NCBI RefSeq assembly: GCF_000429985.1
Contig: NZ_AUCX01000009.1
Location: forward strand, 62,001 to 126,000
DNA length: 64,000 bases
Direction of reading: 5' to 3'
From: Maridesulfovibrio bastinii DSM 16055
GTDB lineage: Bacteria > Desulfobacterota > Desulfovibrionia > Desulfovibrionales > Desulfovibrionaceae
Below the pieces are notes generated by a model. It worked only from the letters and a program-made list of their open reading frames with translations, searched no databases and was not told the origin of the DNA. Of the stretch, positions 21,017 through 28,241 are shown piece by piece. A program made the translations under genes and the position numbers. The stretch's first letter is position 1; each line of letters opens with the position of its first letter.

Positions 21017-22006
21017 TTACAACATTCCATTCGCCCTGAACCAGTTGATTGAATCAAGTACCGCTTCCGCAGCAGGTCTGTGTTTGTATCCAAGCTCTTC
21101 TTCGGCCATTTTGCAGTTGTAAAACATGGTTTTCTGGGCCATGCGGATGCTGTCAAGAGTAGCTGCCGGTTCTTTAATGAACCCGATTCTTGCCAGAATT
21201 TCTGATATAAAAGCAATAGGATAGAGTATTGCCGAGGGTATCTTTATAAGCGGTTCCGGTTTACCAGCTATCCTGCTGGTGAGGAGGAAAAGTTCTTTAA
21301 GTGTCAGGTTGTCTCCACCGAGAATATAGCGTTTACCGGGCTGCCCCTTTTCAAGGGCCAGCAAATGACCCATTGCGATATCTTCCACATGGGCAATATT
21401 CAGCCCTGTTCTGGCATAAAACCTGCCGCCTTTTCTGGCTGTATCAAGAATCATGGCTCCTGTGGGAGTAGGACGTGAATCACCCGGACCAACAGGGGTT
21501 GACGGGTTTACAATCACAGCAGGAAGATTCTGCTCTGTAATCATTTTTTTGACTACACTTTCAGCCATAAATTTGGACTTTTTATAGGGGCTGATCATTT
21601 CCTTTATTGAAGAAGGAAAATTTTCATCAATCTGGCTGTAGTCATCAGAGCATCCAAGAGTGCAGACACTTGATGTATAAACTATTTTTTTAAGGCCTAA
21701 TTCTAGTGCCTTCTGCATCAGCATTCGTGTTCCTTCCACATTGACGCGATACATCTCAGCGGGATCAGGAACCCAGAGCCTGTAATCAGCTGCAAGATGG
21801 AAGAGGTAGCCGCAATCCTGCATAGCTGTTTCTATTGATTTTTTGTCGCAGATATCGCCTTCAACTATTTCAACACCATATTTTTTTAAGTGGAGTGCTT
21901 TTGAACGCTTTCTGACTATAACTTTAATTTTATGATTTCTTTTTGAAAGTATGGGTATGAGGTTTGAACCTATCAAACCGGTTGAACCGGTAACGAGAGT
22001 TTTCAA
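21017..22006 (-). CDS. hpnA: NAD-dependent epimerase/dehydratase, HpnA-like
   Basis: A 329-residue extended short-chain dehydrogenase. The NAD-binding motif is TGSTGLIGS (6-14), and the active site is SS plus YKKSK (YxxxK). The phrases HLAADYRLWVPDP, YRVNVEGT and KIVYTSSVCTLG are typical of HpnA, the sugar epimerase found in hopanoid gene clusters. No squalene-hopene cyclase or other hopanoid gene is in the window, so its role in hopanoid decoration is inference; other nucleotide-sugar or steroid-like substrates are possible. Confidence 0.78.
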   Translation of the reverse strand: MKTLVTGSTGLIGSNLIPILSKRNHKIKVIVRKRSKALHLKKYGVEIVEGDICDKKSIETAMQDCGYLFHLAADYRLWVPDPAEMYRVNVEGTRMLMQKALELGLKKIVYTSSVCTLGCSDDYSQIDENFPSSIKEMISPYKKSKFMAESVVKKMITEQNLPAVIVNPSTPVGPGDSRPTPTGAMILDTARKGGRFYARTGLNIAHVEDIAMGHLLALEKGQPGKRYILGGDNLTLKELFLLTSRIAGKPEPLIKIPSAILYPIAFISEILARIGFIKEPAATLDSIRMAQKTMFYNCKMAEEELGYKHRPAAEAVLDSINWFRANGML

Positions 22007-22402
22007 TTTATTGCCTGTTTTTGAAAAGTTGAATTAATGGATTATTAAATTAGTGATTCATACCGGTGCATAAATATGGCTGATAGCCGGAATTTGGCGT
22101 GCGGCACTTTTCCCGCGTATGGAGATGTGTGTCAAGTCAATAGATTAACATACGAATCATCTTTACCTAAAATTACTGTCTTATTAACACGTTCTTAAGT
22201 TTTGTCATTGTTTTTTTTAAAAGAGTAAATCAATATTCTTGACCGGAGTGACGATTATCGATTATCGATAAGTATCAAATCTTAAATATCTATATTTCAA
22301 TTAAGTACTGAATATATATTTTCCCCGATCAGGTTTTATCGTGTCACTAAATTTTCCAGCCAGCTTGTGCGAAAGACAAAATTTTAACATTGGATAGTCA
22401 CT
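22007..22402. other. 396-bp divergent spacer with TTATCGATAA palindrome
   Basis: No gene is visible. The notable element is at 22253-22273: two tandem GATTATC units (22253-22259, 22260-22266) run into a perfect TTATCGATAA palindrome (22262-22271), with a one-mismatch copy at 22255-22264. A possible -35 (TTGACC) lies at 22239-22244, but no good -10 follows. This region must hold the promoters of the epimerase gene and of the MerR-type gene. Confidence 0.5.
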
Positions 22403-23341
22403 ATGAAGATTGAAACACTCACCCATAAAAATCTCTCAGAAATTGTTGGAGTTTCGGTTACAACTATCAAAAGTTACCGCAAAAAATTCGGAGAATACAT
22501 TCCTGTTGCCGGACACGGAAAGCCTCTTCGTTTTGAAAAAAAGGCTGCGGATGTGTGTTTGAGAATCCGTGAACTCTTTGGTGATGGCTTATCGGTAAAA
22601 CAGATTTCTGAAAAACTTAGTCATGAATTTAATGTAGTTGATGATAATCATCGCTTATCGACAATTAAAAAGGATCAGGGCCTCGGACCCAAGGATATGG
22701 AGCAGCTTTTAAAGCTCAGCTCACAGATGATGAATGGAATGGCTGCATTGGTAACAGCGCAGGCAAAAGCTGAAAAGCGTGTGGAAAGAGTTGAGAAAAA
22801 ACTTAGCGAGCTTCTTGAGATACAGGATCGCAATTCGAGTATTTTAAATGATCTTCTCGAAAAGAATGAATCAGCTCCAGTTACCCCGCAGTCTGGGAAG
22901 GTTAAAGCCAAGCTGGTCACCATACGCGGAAATGATGGTGACGATAAAAGTTACAGAATAGAAAGGGAAAATGAAGTTCTCGTTCCTGATCAGGATCTTC
23001 TGGAGCTTCCCGTGGTTATAAGATCCGATGAAGGTGATTTTCTGGGTATGCCGGGTGCGAAGGGCAACCCTTTCAATCTGCGTGGCCTGCTGACTTTCGT
23101 TTCTTCAACCGAAGCGGCTGATTCTGCTTCACATGTCTGGAGGCGTGATTCGGAAAACTGGGTGCTGACATCAAGCAAGAGCAATGCTGAAATTCATGAA
23201 CTGCACTTCAAAAAGACCAAAACTCCGAAAGGAAATCTGGTAGCCTTTTTTGAACGTCTGGATATCAACTCAGTTCAGCAGAACAGGGATTTTCTTTTGA
23301 AGTTTTTCCGTGATGCAAGGGATTCTTATTACGGGCAGTAG
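22403..23341 (+). CDS. MerR-type HTH protein with coiled coil and novel C-terminal domain
   Basis: A 312-residue protein. Residues 5-75 look like a MerR-type winged helix-turn-helix (LSEIVGVSVTTIKSYRKKFG, then IRELFGDGLSVKQISEKL). Residues 97-155 form a heptad-rich coiled coil, and 165-312 form an uncharacterised domain with many charged and aromatic residues (RDSENWVLTSSKSN, FFERLDINS). I do not recognise the C-terminal domain. It is probably a dimeric DNA-binding protein. The palindromes 130 bp upstream are candidate operators, and glnA lies downstream in the same orientation but behind a terminator. Family-level function is unknown. Confidence 0.75.
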   Translation: MKIETLTHKNLSEIVGVSVTTIKSYRKKFGEYIPVAGHGKPLRFEKKAADVCLRIRELFGDGLSVKQISEKLSHEFNVVDDNHRLSTIKKDQGLGPKDMEQLLKLSSQMMNGMAALVTAQAKAEKRVERVEKKLSELLEIQDRNSSILNDLLEKNESAPVTPQSGKVKAKLVTIRGNDGDDKSYRIERENEVLVPDQDLLELPVVIRSDEGDFLGMPGAKGNPFNLRGLLTFVSSTEAADSASHVWRRDSENWVLTSSKSNAEIHELHFKKTKTPKGNLVAFFERLDINSVQQNRDFLLKFFRDARDSYYGQ

Positions 23342-23363
23342 GCCGAGTTGTTGAAAATATTTT

Positions 23364-23400
23364 AAAGTGCCGGATTCTCTTTTGAGTTCGGCACTTTTTT
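23364..23400 (+). terminator. intrinsic terminator after the MerR-type gene
   Basis: AAAGTGCCG pairs with CGGCACTTT around an A/T-rich loop, with T7 following. Confidence 0.85.
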
Positions 23401-23585
23401 TATGCCGTGCTGATTAATTAAATATTTTGCCTTGCTTTATCCTTTATCTTTATCTAAAAGCGGCACTCTTGATAATTATCCGTAATTATTTATTAAAATA
23501 ATTAGATGTTACTATCATAAGCTAATTTTAAAGGTTTTATGTTTTTTGCATGCCCTATTCGGATATTTGAGAAGTCATTTTAAAA

Positions 23586-23615
23586 TTGCAAAGAACGAAA
23601 ACAATCAGGTATACT
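23586..23615 (+). promoter_or_regulatory. candidate sigma-70 promoter of glnA
   Basis: TTGCAA (23586-23591) and TATACT (23610-23615) are spaced by 18 bp, close to consensus. Transcription would start near 23622, giving a leader of about 125 nt before glnA. No sigma-54 (GG-N10-GC) promoter was found in this spacer. Confidence 0.5.
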
Positions 23616-23622
23616 CCCCGCA

Positions 23623-23720
23623 CTTGAAGTGTTTCATTTCAACAAGGGAATTTTAAATATGCCGACCGATGAATAAGGGTGGTTCATTAAAATGGCTTCC
23701 CTGTGCCGGTTTGAGGTCGG
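23623..23720 (+). ncRNA. candidate structured glnA leader (three-way junction)
   Basis: Directly after the proposed start site, CTTGAA pairs with TTCAA-c-AAG (23623-23645). Then CCGACC (23662-23667) pairs with GGTCGG (23715-23720) and encloses two hairpins: ATGAA/TTCAT (23669-23673 with 23683-23687) and GGC/GCC (23694-23696 with 23705-23707). Their loops contain AGGG and CCCT, which could kiss. AGGGAA at 23645-23650 is also complementary to TTCCCT at 23698-23703, offering an alternative fold. It does not match the glutamine riboswitch consensus that I know. Structure drawn by eye. Confidence 0.4.
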
Positions 23721-23747
23721 TTAATTGAATCTAGGAGGTTTAATTAG

Positions 23748-25091
23748 ATGGCTGCTCCTGTTTTTAACTGCAAAAACGCGGATGATGTTTTAAAAGCTGT
23801 CAGGGATTACAATATCAGTTTTGTCCAATTCTGGTTTGTTGATATTTTAGGAACCCTTAAAAGTTTTCAGATTACTCCCAAAGAGCTTGAAGGTGCCTTT
23901 GAGGAAGGAATGGGCTTTGACGGATCTTCAATTCTTGGTTTTACCAGAATTGAAGAGTCTGACATGATTGCCTACCCTGACCCGACAACCTTTCAGCTCT
24001 GCTCGTGGAGACCTACAGACAGGCCTGTAGCACGCATGTTCTGCGACATTCAGAAGCCTGATGGAAGTGCCTATGAAGGTGACAGCCGCTGGGTTCTTAA
24101 ACGTGCTTTGGAAAAAGCAGCTGAACGCGGTTACACCTATTATGTAGGACCTGAGCTGGAATTTTTCCTTTTTGAAGATGAGAAGGGAACAAAAATAATC
24201 GATCGTGGCGGATACTTTGATGCTCCACCGCTTGATCTTGGTAATGATGTCCGCCGCGATATCATATTCTCACTGGAGCAGATGGGTTATCCCATAGAAT
24301 ACAGTCATCACGAGGTTGCCCCCAGCCAGCATGAGATAGATCTGCGTTATGCTGAGGGTATGAAAATGGCTGATACTGCCATGACCTACCGCGTTGTGGT
24401 CAAGGAAATTGCCCGTAAGCACGGTATATATGCCACCTTTATGCCCAAGCCTATTTTTGGCGAAAACGGTTCGGGAATGCATGTTCACCAGTCACTCTTT
24501 AAAAACGGCAAAAATGTATTTTTTGATGCCAATGACGAGTACCACCTGACAGCTGAAGGCAAGAGCTACATAGCCGGTATCCTGAAACATGCTCCTGAAT
24601 TCACCTGCATAACAAATCAGTGGGTCAATTCATACAAGCGTCTTGTTCCGGGATACGAAGCCCCGGTTTACGTTGCCTGGGCACGGAGAAACCGTTCCGC
24701 TCTGGTAAGGGTTCCCATGTATAAGCCCGGAAAGGAAGCCGCTACCAGAATGGAACTGCGCTCACCTGATCCGGCAGCAAATCCATACTTAAGCTTTGCC
24801 GTAATGCTTGCTGCAGGGCTCAAAGGAATTGAAGAGGGATATGAACTGCCGGATCCTGTTGAAGAGAATATCTTCGCTATGGATGCTCCGACACTTTCCG
24901 AACATGGCATTACCGCTCTTCCCGGAAGTCTTTATGAGGCCGCCATTGAAATGCGCAATAGTGAAATGGTGCGTGAATGCCTTGGTGATCATATCCACAC
25001 AAACTTTTATAATAATAAGATAAAAGAATGGGATCAATACCGTACTCAGGTAACTGAATACGAAATTGAAAATTATCTGCCTGTTCTATAA
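23748..25091 (+). CDS. glnA: glutamine synthetase type I (GSI-alpha)
   Basis: It makes glutamine from glutamate, ammonia and ATP, the main ammonium assimilation step. The 447-residue protein has the N-terminal FDGSSILGF and FVDILG elements, the metal-binding GPELEFFLF, the NGSGMHVHQS ATP-site loop, and the conserved RxP glutamate-binding segment (RNRSALVRVP, then MELRSPDPAANPYLSF). The length and the absence of an NLYDLPP-like adenylylation tyrosine (EGYELPDPVEENIF here) place it in the alpha group, regulated by feedback or partner proteins rather than by adenylylation. AGGAGG at 23733-23738 fits the ATG. Confidence 0.97.
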   Translation: MAAPVFNCKNADDVLKAVRDYNISFVQFWFVDILGTLKSFQITPKELEGAFEEGMGFDGSSILGFTRIEESDMIAYPDPTTFQLCSWRPTDRPVARMFCDIQKPDGSAYEGDSRWVLKRALEKAAERGYTYYVGPELEFFLFEDEKGTKIIDRGGYFDAPPLDLGNDVRRDIIFSLEQMGYPIEYSHHEVAPSQHEIDLRYAEGMKMADTAMTYRVVVKEIARKHGIYATFMPKPIFGENGSGMHVHQSLFKNGKNVFFDANDEYHLTAEGKSYIAGILKHAPEFTCITNQWVNSYKRLVPGYEAPVYVAWARRNRSALVRVPMYKPGKEAATRMELRSPDPAANPYLSFAVMLAAGLKGIEEGYELPDPVEENIFAMDAPTLSEHGITALPGSLYEAAIEMRNSEMVRECLGDHIHTNFYNNKIKEWDQYRTQVTEYEIENYLPVL

Positions 25092-25130
25092 TCCAAGATA
25101 TATTCTGAATTTTAATTAAATTCTAAAGTT

Positions 25131-25187
25131 AAGACCTGATCTGCATGACGACATAAACTCGTTTTTGTTGGTCAGGTCTTTTTTTGT
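25131..25187 (+). terminator. intrinsic terminator after glnA
   Basis: AAGACCTGA (25131-25139) pairs with TCAGGTCTT (25172-25180), with an inner ACGA/TCGT pairing, and T7 follows. Confidence 0.85.
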
Positions 25188-25296
25188 ATGCTTAAAAGAT
25201 GTTTAATTGAATATGGCAGTGGGTATGATGTTGCATGTAAACTTTTTAAATAAAAGTATTACATGTCAACAGAGCGGCTGGTTGCCGATGTCGTGT

Positions 25297-25452
25297 TCAG
25301 TGCTGAAATCTGCTGACTATGGAAATAAGGAAAAGGACCACCAGAGCAGCGAGCAGGATGGTATTTATATTGACGGTACTTCTTCGCTTTATCTTTTTGC
25401 CGAAGCCGAAGATAAGGAACAGTACTATGACGAGCAGAATTATTTTAAACAT
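25297..25452 (-). CDS. small two-helix membrane protein (51 aa)
   Basis: A 51-residue reading frame, ATG at 25452 and TGA at 25297-25299. It has a hydrophobic segment (MFKIILLVIVLFLIFGFG), a basic loop (KKIKRR) and a second hydrophobic segment (about 32-47, ILLAALVVLFLISIV), then SRFQH. This is the pattern of a hairpin inner-membrane protein with the KKIKRR turn in the cytoplasm. It lies 50 bp downstream of hisG on the same strand, separated by a strong hairpin. The Shine-Dalgarno sequence is weak (GGAT). The opposite-strand frame here is highly charged, as expected for the antisense of a hydrophobic protein. Function unknown. Confidence 0.5.
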   Translation of the reverse strand: MFKIILLVIVLFLIFGFGKKIKRRSTVNINTILLAALVVLFLISIVSRFQH

Positions 25453-25460
25453 GCTTATAT

Positions 25461-25490
25461 CCGGGGGAAGTTTGAGTAAGCTTCCCCCGG
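25461..25490. terminator. strong hairpin between hisG and the small membrane protein gene
   Basis: A perfect 10-bp stem CCGGGGGAAG/CTTCCCCCGG with a 10-nt loop lies just after the hisG stop. No U-tract follows on either strand, so it may stabilise the hisG mRNA or control access to the downstream start rather than act as a clean terminator. Confidence 0.5.
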
Positions 25491-25502
25491 GTCTTATGCG
25501 AT

Positions 25503-26378
25503 TTAGATAACTTTGTTAAGGGGATATTCGATTATGCCTTCAGCTCCGAGCTCTTTGAGTTCGGGGATGAGATCACGAACAACTGTTTCGTCAACCATGA
25601 TTTCAACAGAAATCCATTTGTTGTCGGAAAGTTCGGCAACAGTCGGGGAGTTCAGACTCGGGAGAATCTTCATAGCTGAATCAAGATTATCTTTGGGAAG
25701 GTTCATTTTAAGACCGACCATCTTTTCAGCTTTCAGCGCTCCCTGAAGGAGAAGATTGATTTTTTCAATCTTTTTACGCTTCCACGGATCTTCCCATGCT
25801 TTTTTGTTGGCAATGAGTCTTGTGTTGGTCTGCATGACCTCGGCAATAATGCGCAGGCCGTGGGCTTTGATAGTGGTACCTGTTTCGGTAACTTCAACAA
25901 TACCGTCACAGAGTCCTTCAACAACCTTTGCTTCTGTTGCGCCCCATGAGAAGTCAACATCAACAGGGATATTCTGTGATTTGAAATAATTTTTGGTTAC
26001 GTTAACAAGTTCGGTGGCAATTTTTTTGCCGGCGAGATCTTCAGGCCTTTTGTAAGGAGAGTCTCCTGCTACAGCGAGAACCCAGCGTGCGGGGCGGTTG
26101 CTGACTTTTGAATAAACAAGGCTTGAGACTTCTACAACATCGGAATCATTTTCAAGAATCCAGTCTTTTCCTGTCAGACCTACATCAAGGGTTCCGCTGG
26201 CAACGTAAGCGGACATTTCCTGTGCGCGGCACATGGAGCAGTTGATGTCTTCGTCATTGATATCAGGAAAATAATTGCGGTGGTGCAGACCGATCTTCCA
26301 GCCTGATTTTGCAAAAAGTTTGATTGTAGCATCCTGAAGCGAGCCTTTGGGTACACCGAGTTTTAATTTCTGAGACAT
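25503..26378 (-). CDS. hisG: ATP phosphoribosyltransferase, long form
   Basis: This is the first step of histidine biosynthesis, joining ATP and PRPP. At 291 residues it is the long form, with a C-terminal ACT-like regulatory domain (about 215-291) that mediates histidine feedback, so no HisZ partner is needed. Typical features are [21 protein letters not shown] at the N-terminus, the DVGLTGKDW region, and the PRPP loop [10 protein letters not shown] through [16 protein letters not shown]. The start overlaps the hisI stop by one base (TAATG), so the pair is translationally coupled. Confidence 0.97.
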   Translation of the reverse strand: MSQKLKLGVPKGSLQDATIKLFAKSGWKIGLHHRNYFPDINDEDINCSMCRAQEMSAYVASGTLDVGLTGKDWILENDSDVVEVSSLVYSKVSNRPARWVLAVAGDSPYKRPEDLAGKKIATELVNVTKNYFKSQNIPVDVDFSWGATEAKVVEGLCDGIVEVTETGTTIKAHGLRIIAEVMQTNTRLIANKKAWEDPWKRKKIEKINLLLQGALKAEKMVGLKMNLPKDNLDSAMKILPSLNSPTVAELSDNKWISVEIMVDETVVRDLIPELKELGAEGIIEYPLNKVI

Positions 26379-26752
26379 TATTTGTAGACCTCCTTGGGAT
26401 CAAAAACGACTGGGGAACATTCAGTTACTTTGCCGTCTTTAAGTTCACGATAAAAGCAGCTTCTGTAACCTTTGTGGCAAGCGGCTCCGCCGATCTGCTC
26501 AATGAGCAGAACCAATGTATCATCATCGCAGTCAATGCGGATGGATTTTATCTTCTGGACATGACCTGAAGTTCCGCCTTTATGCCAGAGAGTCTGCCTG
26601 CTTCTGCTCCAATAATGGGCTTCACCGGTTTCAATGGTTTTATTCCATGACTCTTCGTTCATGTAGGCCATCATCAGTACTTCTCCAGTTTCGGCATCCT
26701 GCGCGATTGCCGGGACAAGTCCTTTCATTTTTTCAAAATCCGGCTTGATCAT
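26378..26752 (-). CDS. hisI: phosphoribosyl-AMP cyclohydrolase
   Basis: This enzyme opens the purine ring of phosphoribosyl-AMP, the third step of histidine biosynthesis. It is a 124-residue stand-alone HisI without the HisE domain. Visible hallmarks are [14 protein letters not shown], the Mg/Zn-binding segment [17 protein letters not shown] and the zinc cysteines in [14 protein letters not shown]. It is first in a two- or three-gene unit, hisI-hisG-(51-aa membrane protein). The 180-bp spacer upstream (26753-26934) shows no obvious attenuator or T-box. Confidence 0.97.
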   Translation of the reverse strand: MIKPDFEKMKGLVPAIAQDAETGEVLMMAYMNEESWNKTIETGEAHYWSRSRQTLWHKGGTSGHVQKIKSIRIDCDDDTLVLLIEQIGGAACHKGYRSCFYRELKDGKVTECSPVVFDPKEVYK

Positions 26753-26963
26753 ACCTTCCTCTGCGTGTTTTTACGAATACGCCCTGCTTGGCCGGCACAC
26801 GGTCAGGCATGCCTTTCACGCATTCGTAGTCCTTGTGTATTTCAGTTATATATAGACTGCAATATTGAAGGACTGACATACATTGTCAATGTTAAGTTTT
26901 TATTGCGGAAGTATTAATTCCGATACATGAGCCTTTAAAAAATCAAGCTTATTCCCTCAGGAC

Positions 26964-26998
26964 AAAAAAAGCGCCTCCTGAGTTCAGGCGGCGCTTTG
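26964..26998 (-). terminator. intrinsic terminator of fur
   Basis: AAAGCGCC/GGCGCTTT with an inner CCTGA/TCAGG stem is followed on the minus strand by T7. Confidence 0.88.
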
Positions 26999-27028
26999 TA
27001 GAAGTTCTGTTGGAAAGTTGCGGGAGAA

Positions 27029-27493
27029 TTATTCTCCTTTTTCCTTACACTCCTTGCATACGCCGAAGAGATACATTTCATGATGTGTGAGAGCGAAACC
27101 ATGCTTGTTAGCCAGTTTTTCCTGAAGATGTTCAATTTCAGGATCAAGAGCTTCAATGGTTTTGCCGCAATGCTCACAGACCAGATGATCGTGATGCTCA
27201 TGGCCGTATTTATGCTCGTAACGAAGCACGCCGTCGTTGAAATCAACAGCTTTGGCAATGCCTGATTCAGCAAGAAGTTTGAGGGTACGGTAAACAGTAG
27301 CCTGTCCGATGGAAGGATCTTCTTCACGGATTATGTTGTATAGCTCTTCAGATGACAAATGACCTTCCTCACGCAGAAAAATCTCAAGAATGAGTTTTCT
27401 CTGAGGGGTCATTTTAAGTTTCTGCTTTGCCAGAAAATCTGTAAATACTATCTGTGCAGGCTTCATAAGTTTATCCGTTTTGTTTAGTCGCAT
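27029..27493 (-). CDS. fur: Fur-family metal-responsive repressor
   Basis: A 154-residue repressor. The winged helix is at about 17-92 (KMTPQRKLILEIFLREEGHLSSEELY and IGQATVYRTLKLL), and the dimerisation domain carries the regulatory metal site HEHHDHLVCEHCGKTIE plus a structural zinc site CxxC (CEHC) and the C-terminal CKEC pair. The acidic residue after CGKTI is Glu, as in iron-sensing Fur; PerR proteins have Asp here. I therefore favour Fur, but sulfate reducers have several paralogues, so the subclass is not certain. An internal ATG at 27466 (MKPAQIVF) is an alternative start; neither start has a strong Shine-Dalgarno sequence. Confidence 0.85.
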   Translation of the reverse strand: MRLNKTDKLMKPAQIVFTDFLAKQKLKMTPQRKLILEIFLREEGHLSSEELYNIIREEDPSIGQATVYRTLKLLAESGIAKAVDFNDGVLRYEHKYGHEHHDHLVCEHCGKTIEALDPEIEHLQEKLANKHGFALTHHEMYLFGVCKECKEKGE

Positions 27494-27635
27494 ATAAGCA
27501 GAACACTGTCTTACATTGGCCTAACTATAAATGTCAAATGGTCATTGCTGTTCAAGTAATGTAGAGGTATGAAAATAACAAGGCTGCAGGATGGCGGAGC
27601 TGTTTTTTGAGTTAATCATAATTTAAGGAGTTTCA

Positions 27636-28022
27636 ATGGAAATTCAGGAATTCATACAGGGCTGGGACAAAGATCCCGGCGGTGCCAAAGACATTTTTAT
27701 CACTCTTAAAAATCTTTTGGAAGAACTTGATGACACCACGATCGCTTTTAAAGCCCGTCCCGGTGTCAGCTATTCAATGCGCGGGGTTAAGGGATCTCAG
27801 AAACGTCCGCTTTTCGTCATGGTTGATGTTATTGATGATGATCCTGATAACCGCTGGCTTTCAGTCTGCTTTTACGGCGACTCAGTCACTGACCCGGATG
27901 AGGTTGGTGATTTTGTTCCCGAAGGTCTTCTGGGTGAAGACGGTTTCTGCTTTGATGTGGAACCTGAACATAAGGAATATATTTGCGACAGAGTTAAAGA
28001 AGCTCATTCTAAAGCTGTTTAG
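27636..28022 (+). CDS. conserved small acidic protein of unknown function
   Basis: A 128-residue soluble acidic protein, without signal peptide or membrane segment. It has an N-terminal helix (MEIQEFIQGWDKDPGGAKDIFITLKNLLEEL) followed by a mixed alpha/beta region (TTIAFKARPGVSYSMRGV, PLFVMVDVIDDDPDNRWLSVCFYGDSV) that might be a small ligand-binding fold. I do not recognise the family. AAGGAG lies 8 nt before the ATG, and a perfect terminator hairpin follows, so it is a real monocistronic gene, divergent from fur. Placement beside fur suggests, but does not show, metal-linked regulation. Confidence 0.8.
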   Translation: MEIQEFIQGWDKDPGGAKDIFITLKNLLEELDDTTIAFKARPGVSYSMRGVKGSQKRPLFVMVDVIDDDPDNRWLSVCFYGDSVTDPDEVGDFVPEGLLGEDGFCFDVEPEHKEYICDRVKEAHSKAV

Positions 28023-28040
28023 CTTTTATAGAGCAGAGAT

Positions 28041-28093
28041 AATAATAAAATCCGAAATTGGTATTATAAATATCAATTTCGGATTTTATTATT
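28041..28093. terminator. intrinsic terminator, 20-bp perfect stem
   Basis: 28041-28060 pairs perfectly with 28074-28093 around a 13-nt loop; the outer arm is A/T-rich and gives a U-tract. Confidence 0.85.
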
Positions 28094-28241
28094 ATATATG
28101 TACGAAATTTAATTTGTTTTAAGCATTTAATTTGTGCTATTCATAAATTGCAGAAGCTGTTTTATGCCTACTTCTGAGTTGTTGGTCTATAAAGTTTATA
28201 GAACTATTTAATATTCAAGATGTAATTGTGGAGAGTATGAC

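Noticed and set aside
22098-22113. Sigma-54-like GGCAC-N7-GC sequence
   Set aside because: The TTGC element is CCGC and the site is about 300 bp from the gene start.
25207-25479. 90-codon plus-strand reading frame between glnA and hisG
   Set aside because: It has no good ribosome binding site, ends inside a strong hairpin, and its charged composition is the antisense image of the minus-strand hydrophobic 51-aa frame, which I prefer.
26935-27327. 130-codon minus-strand frame
   Set aside because: It is an alternative frame of fur and includes the fur terminator.
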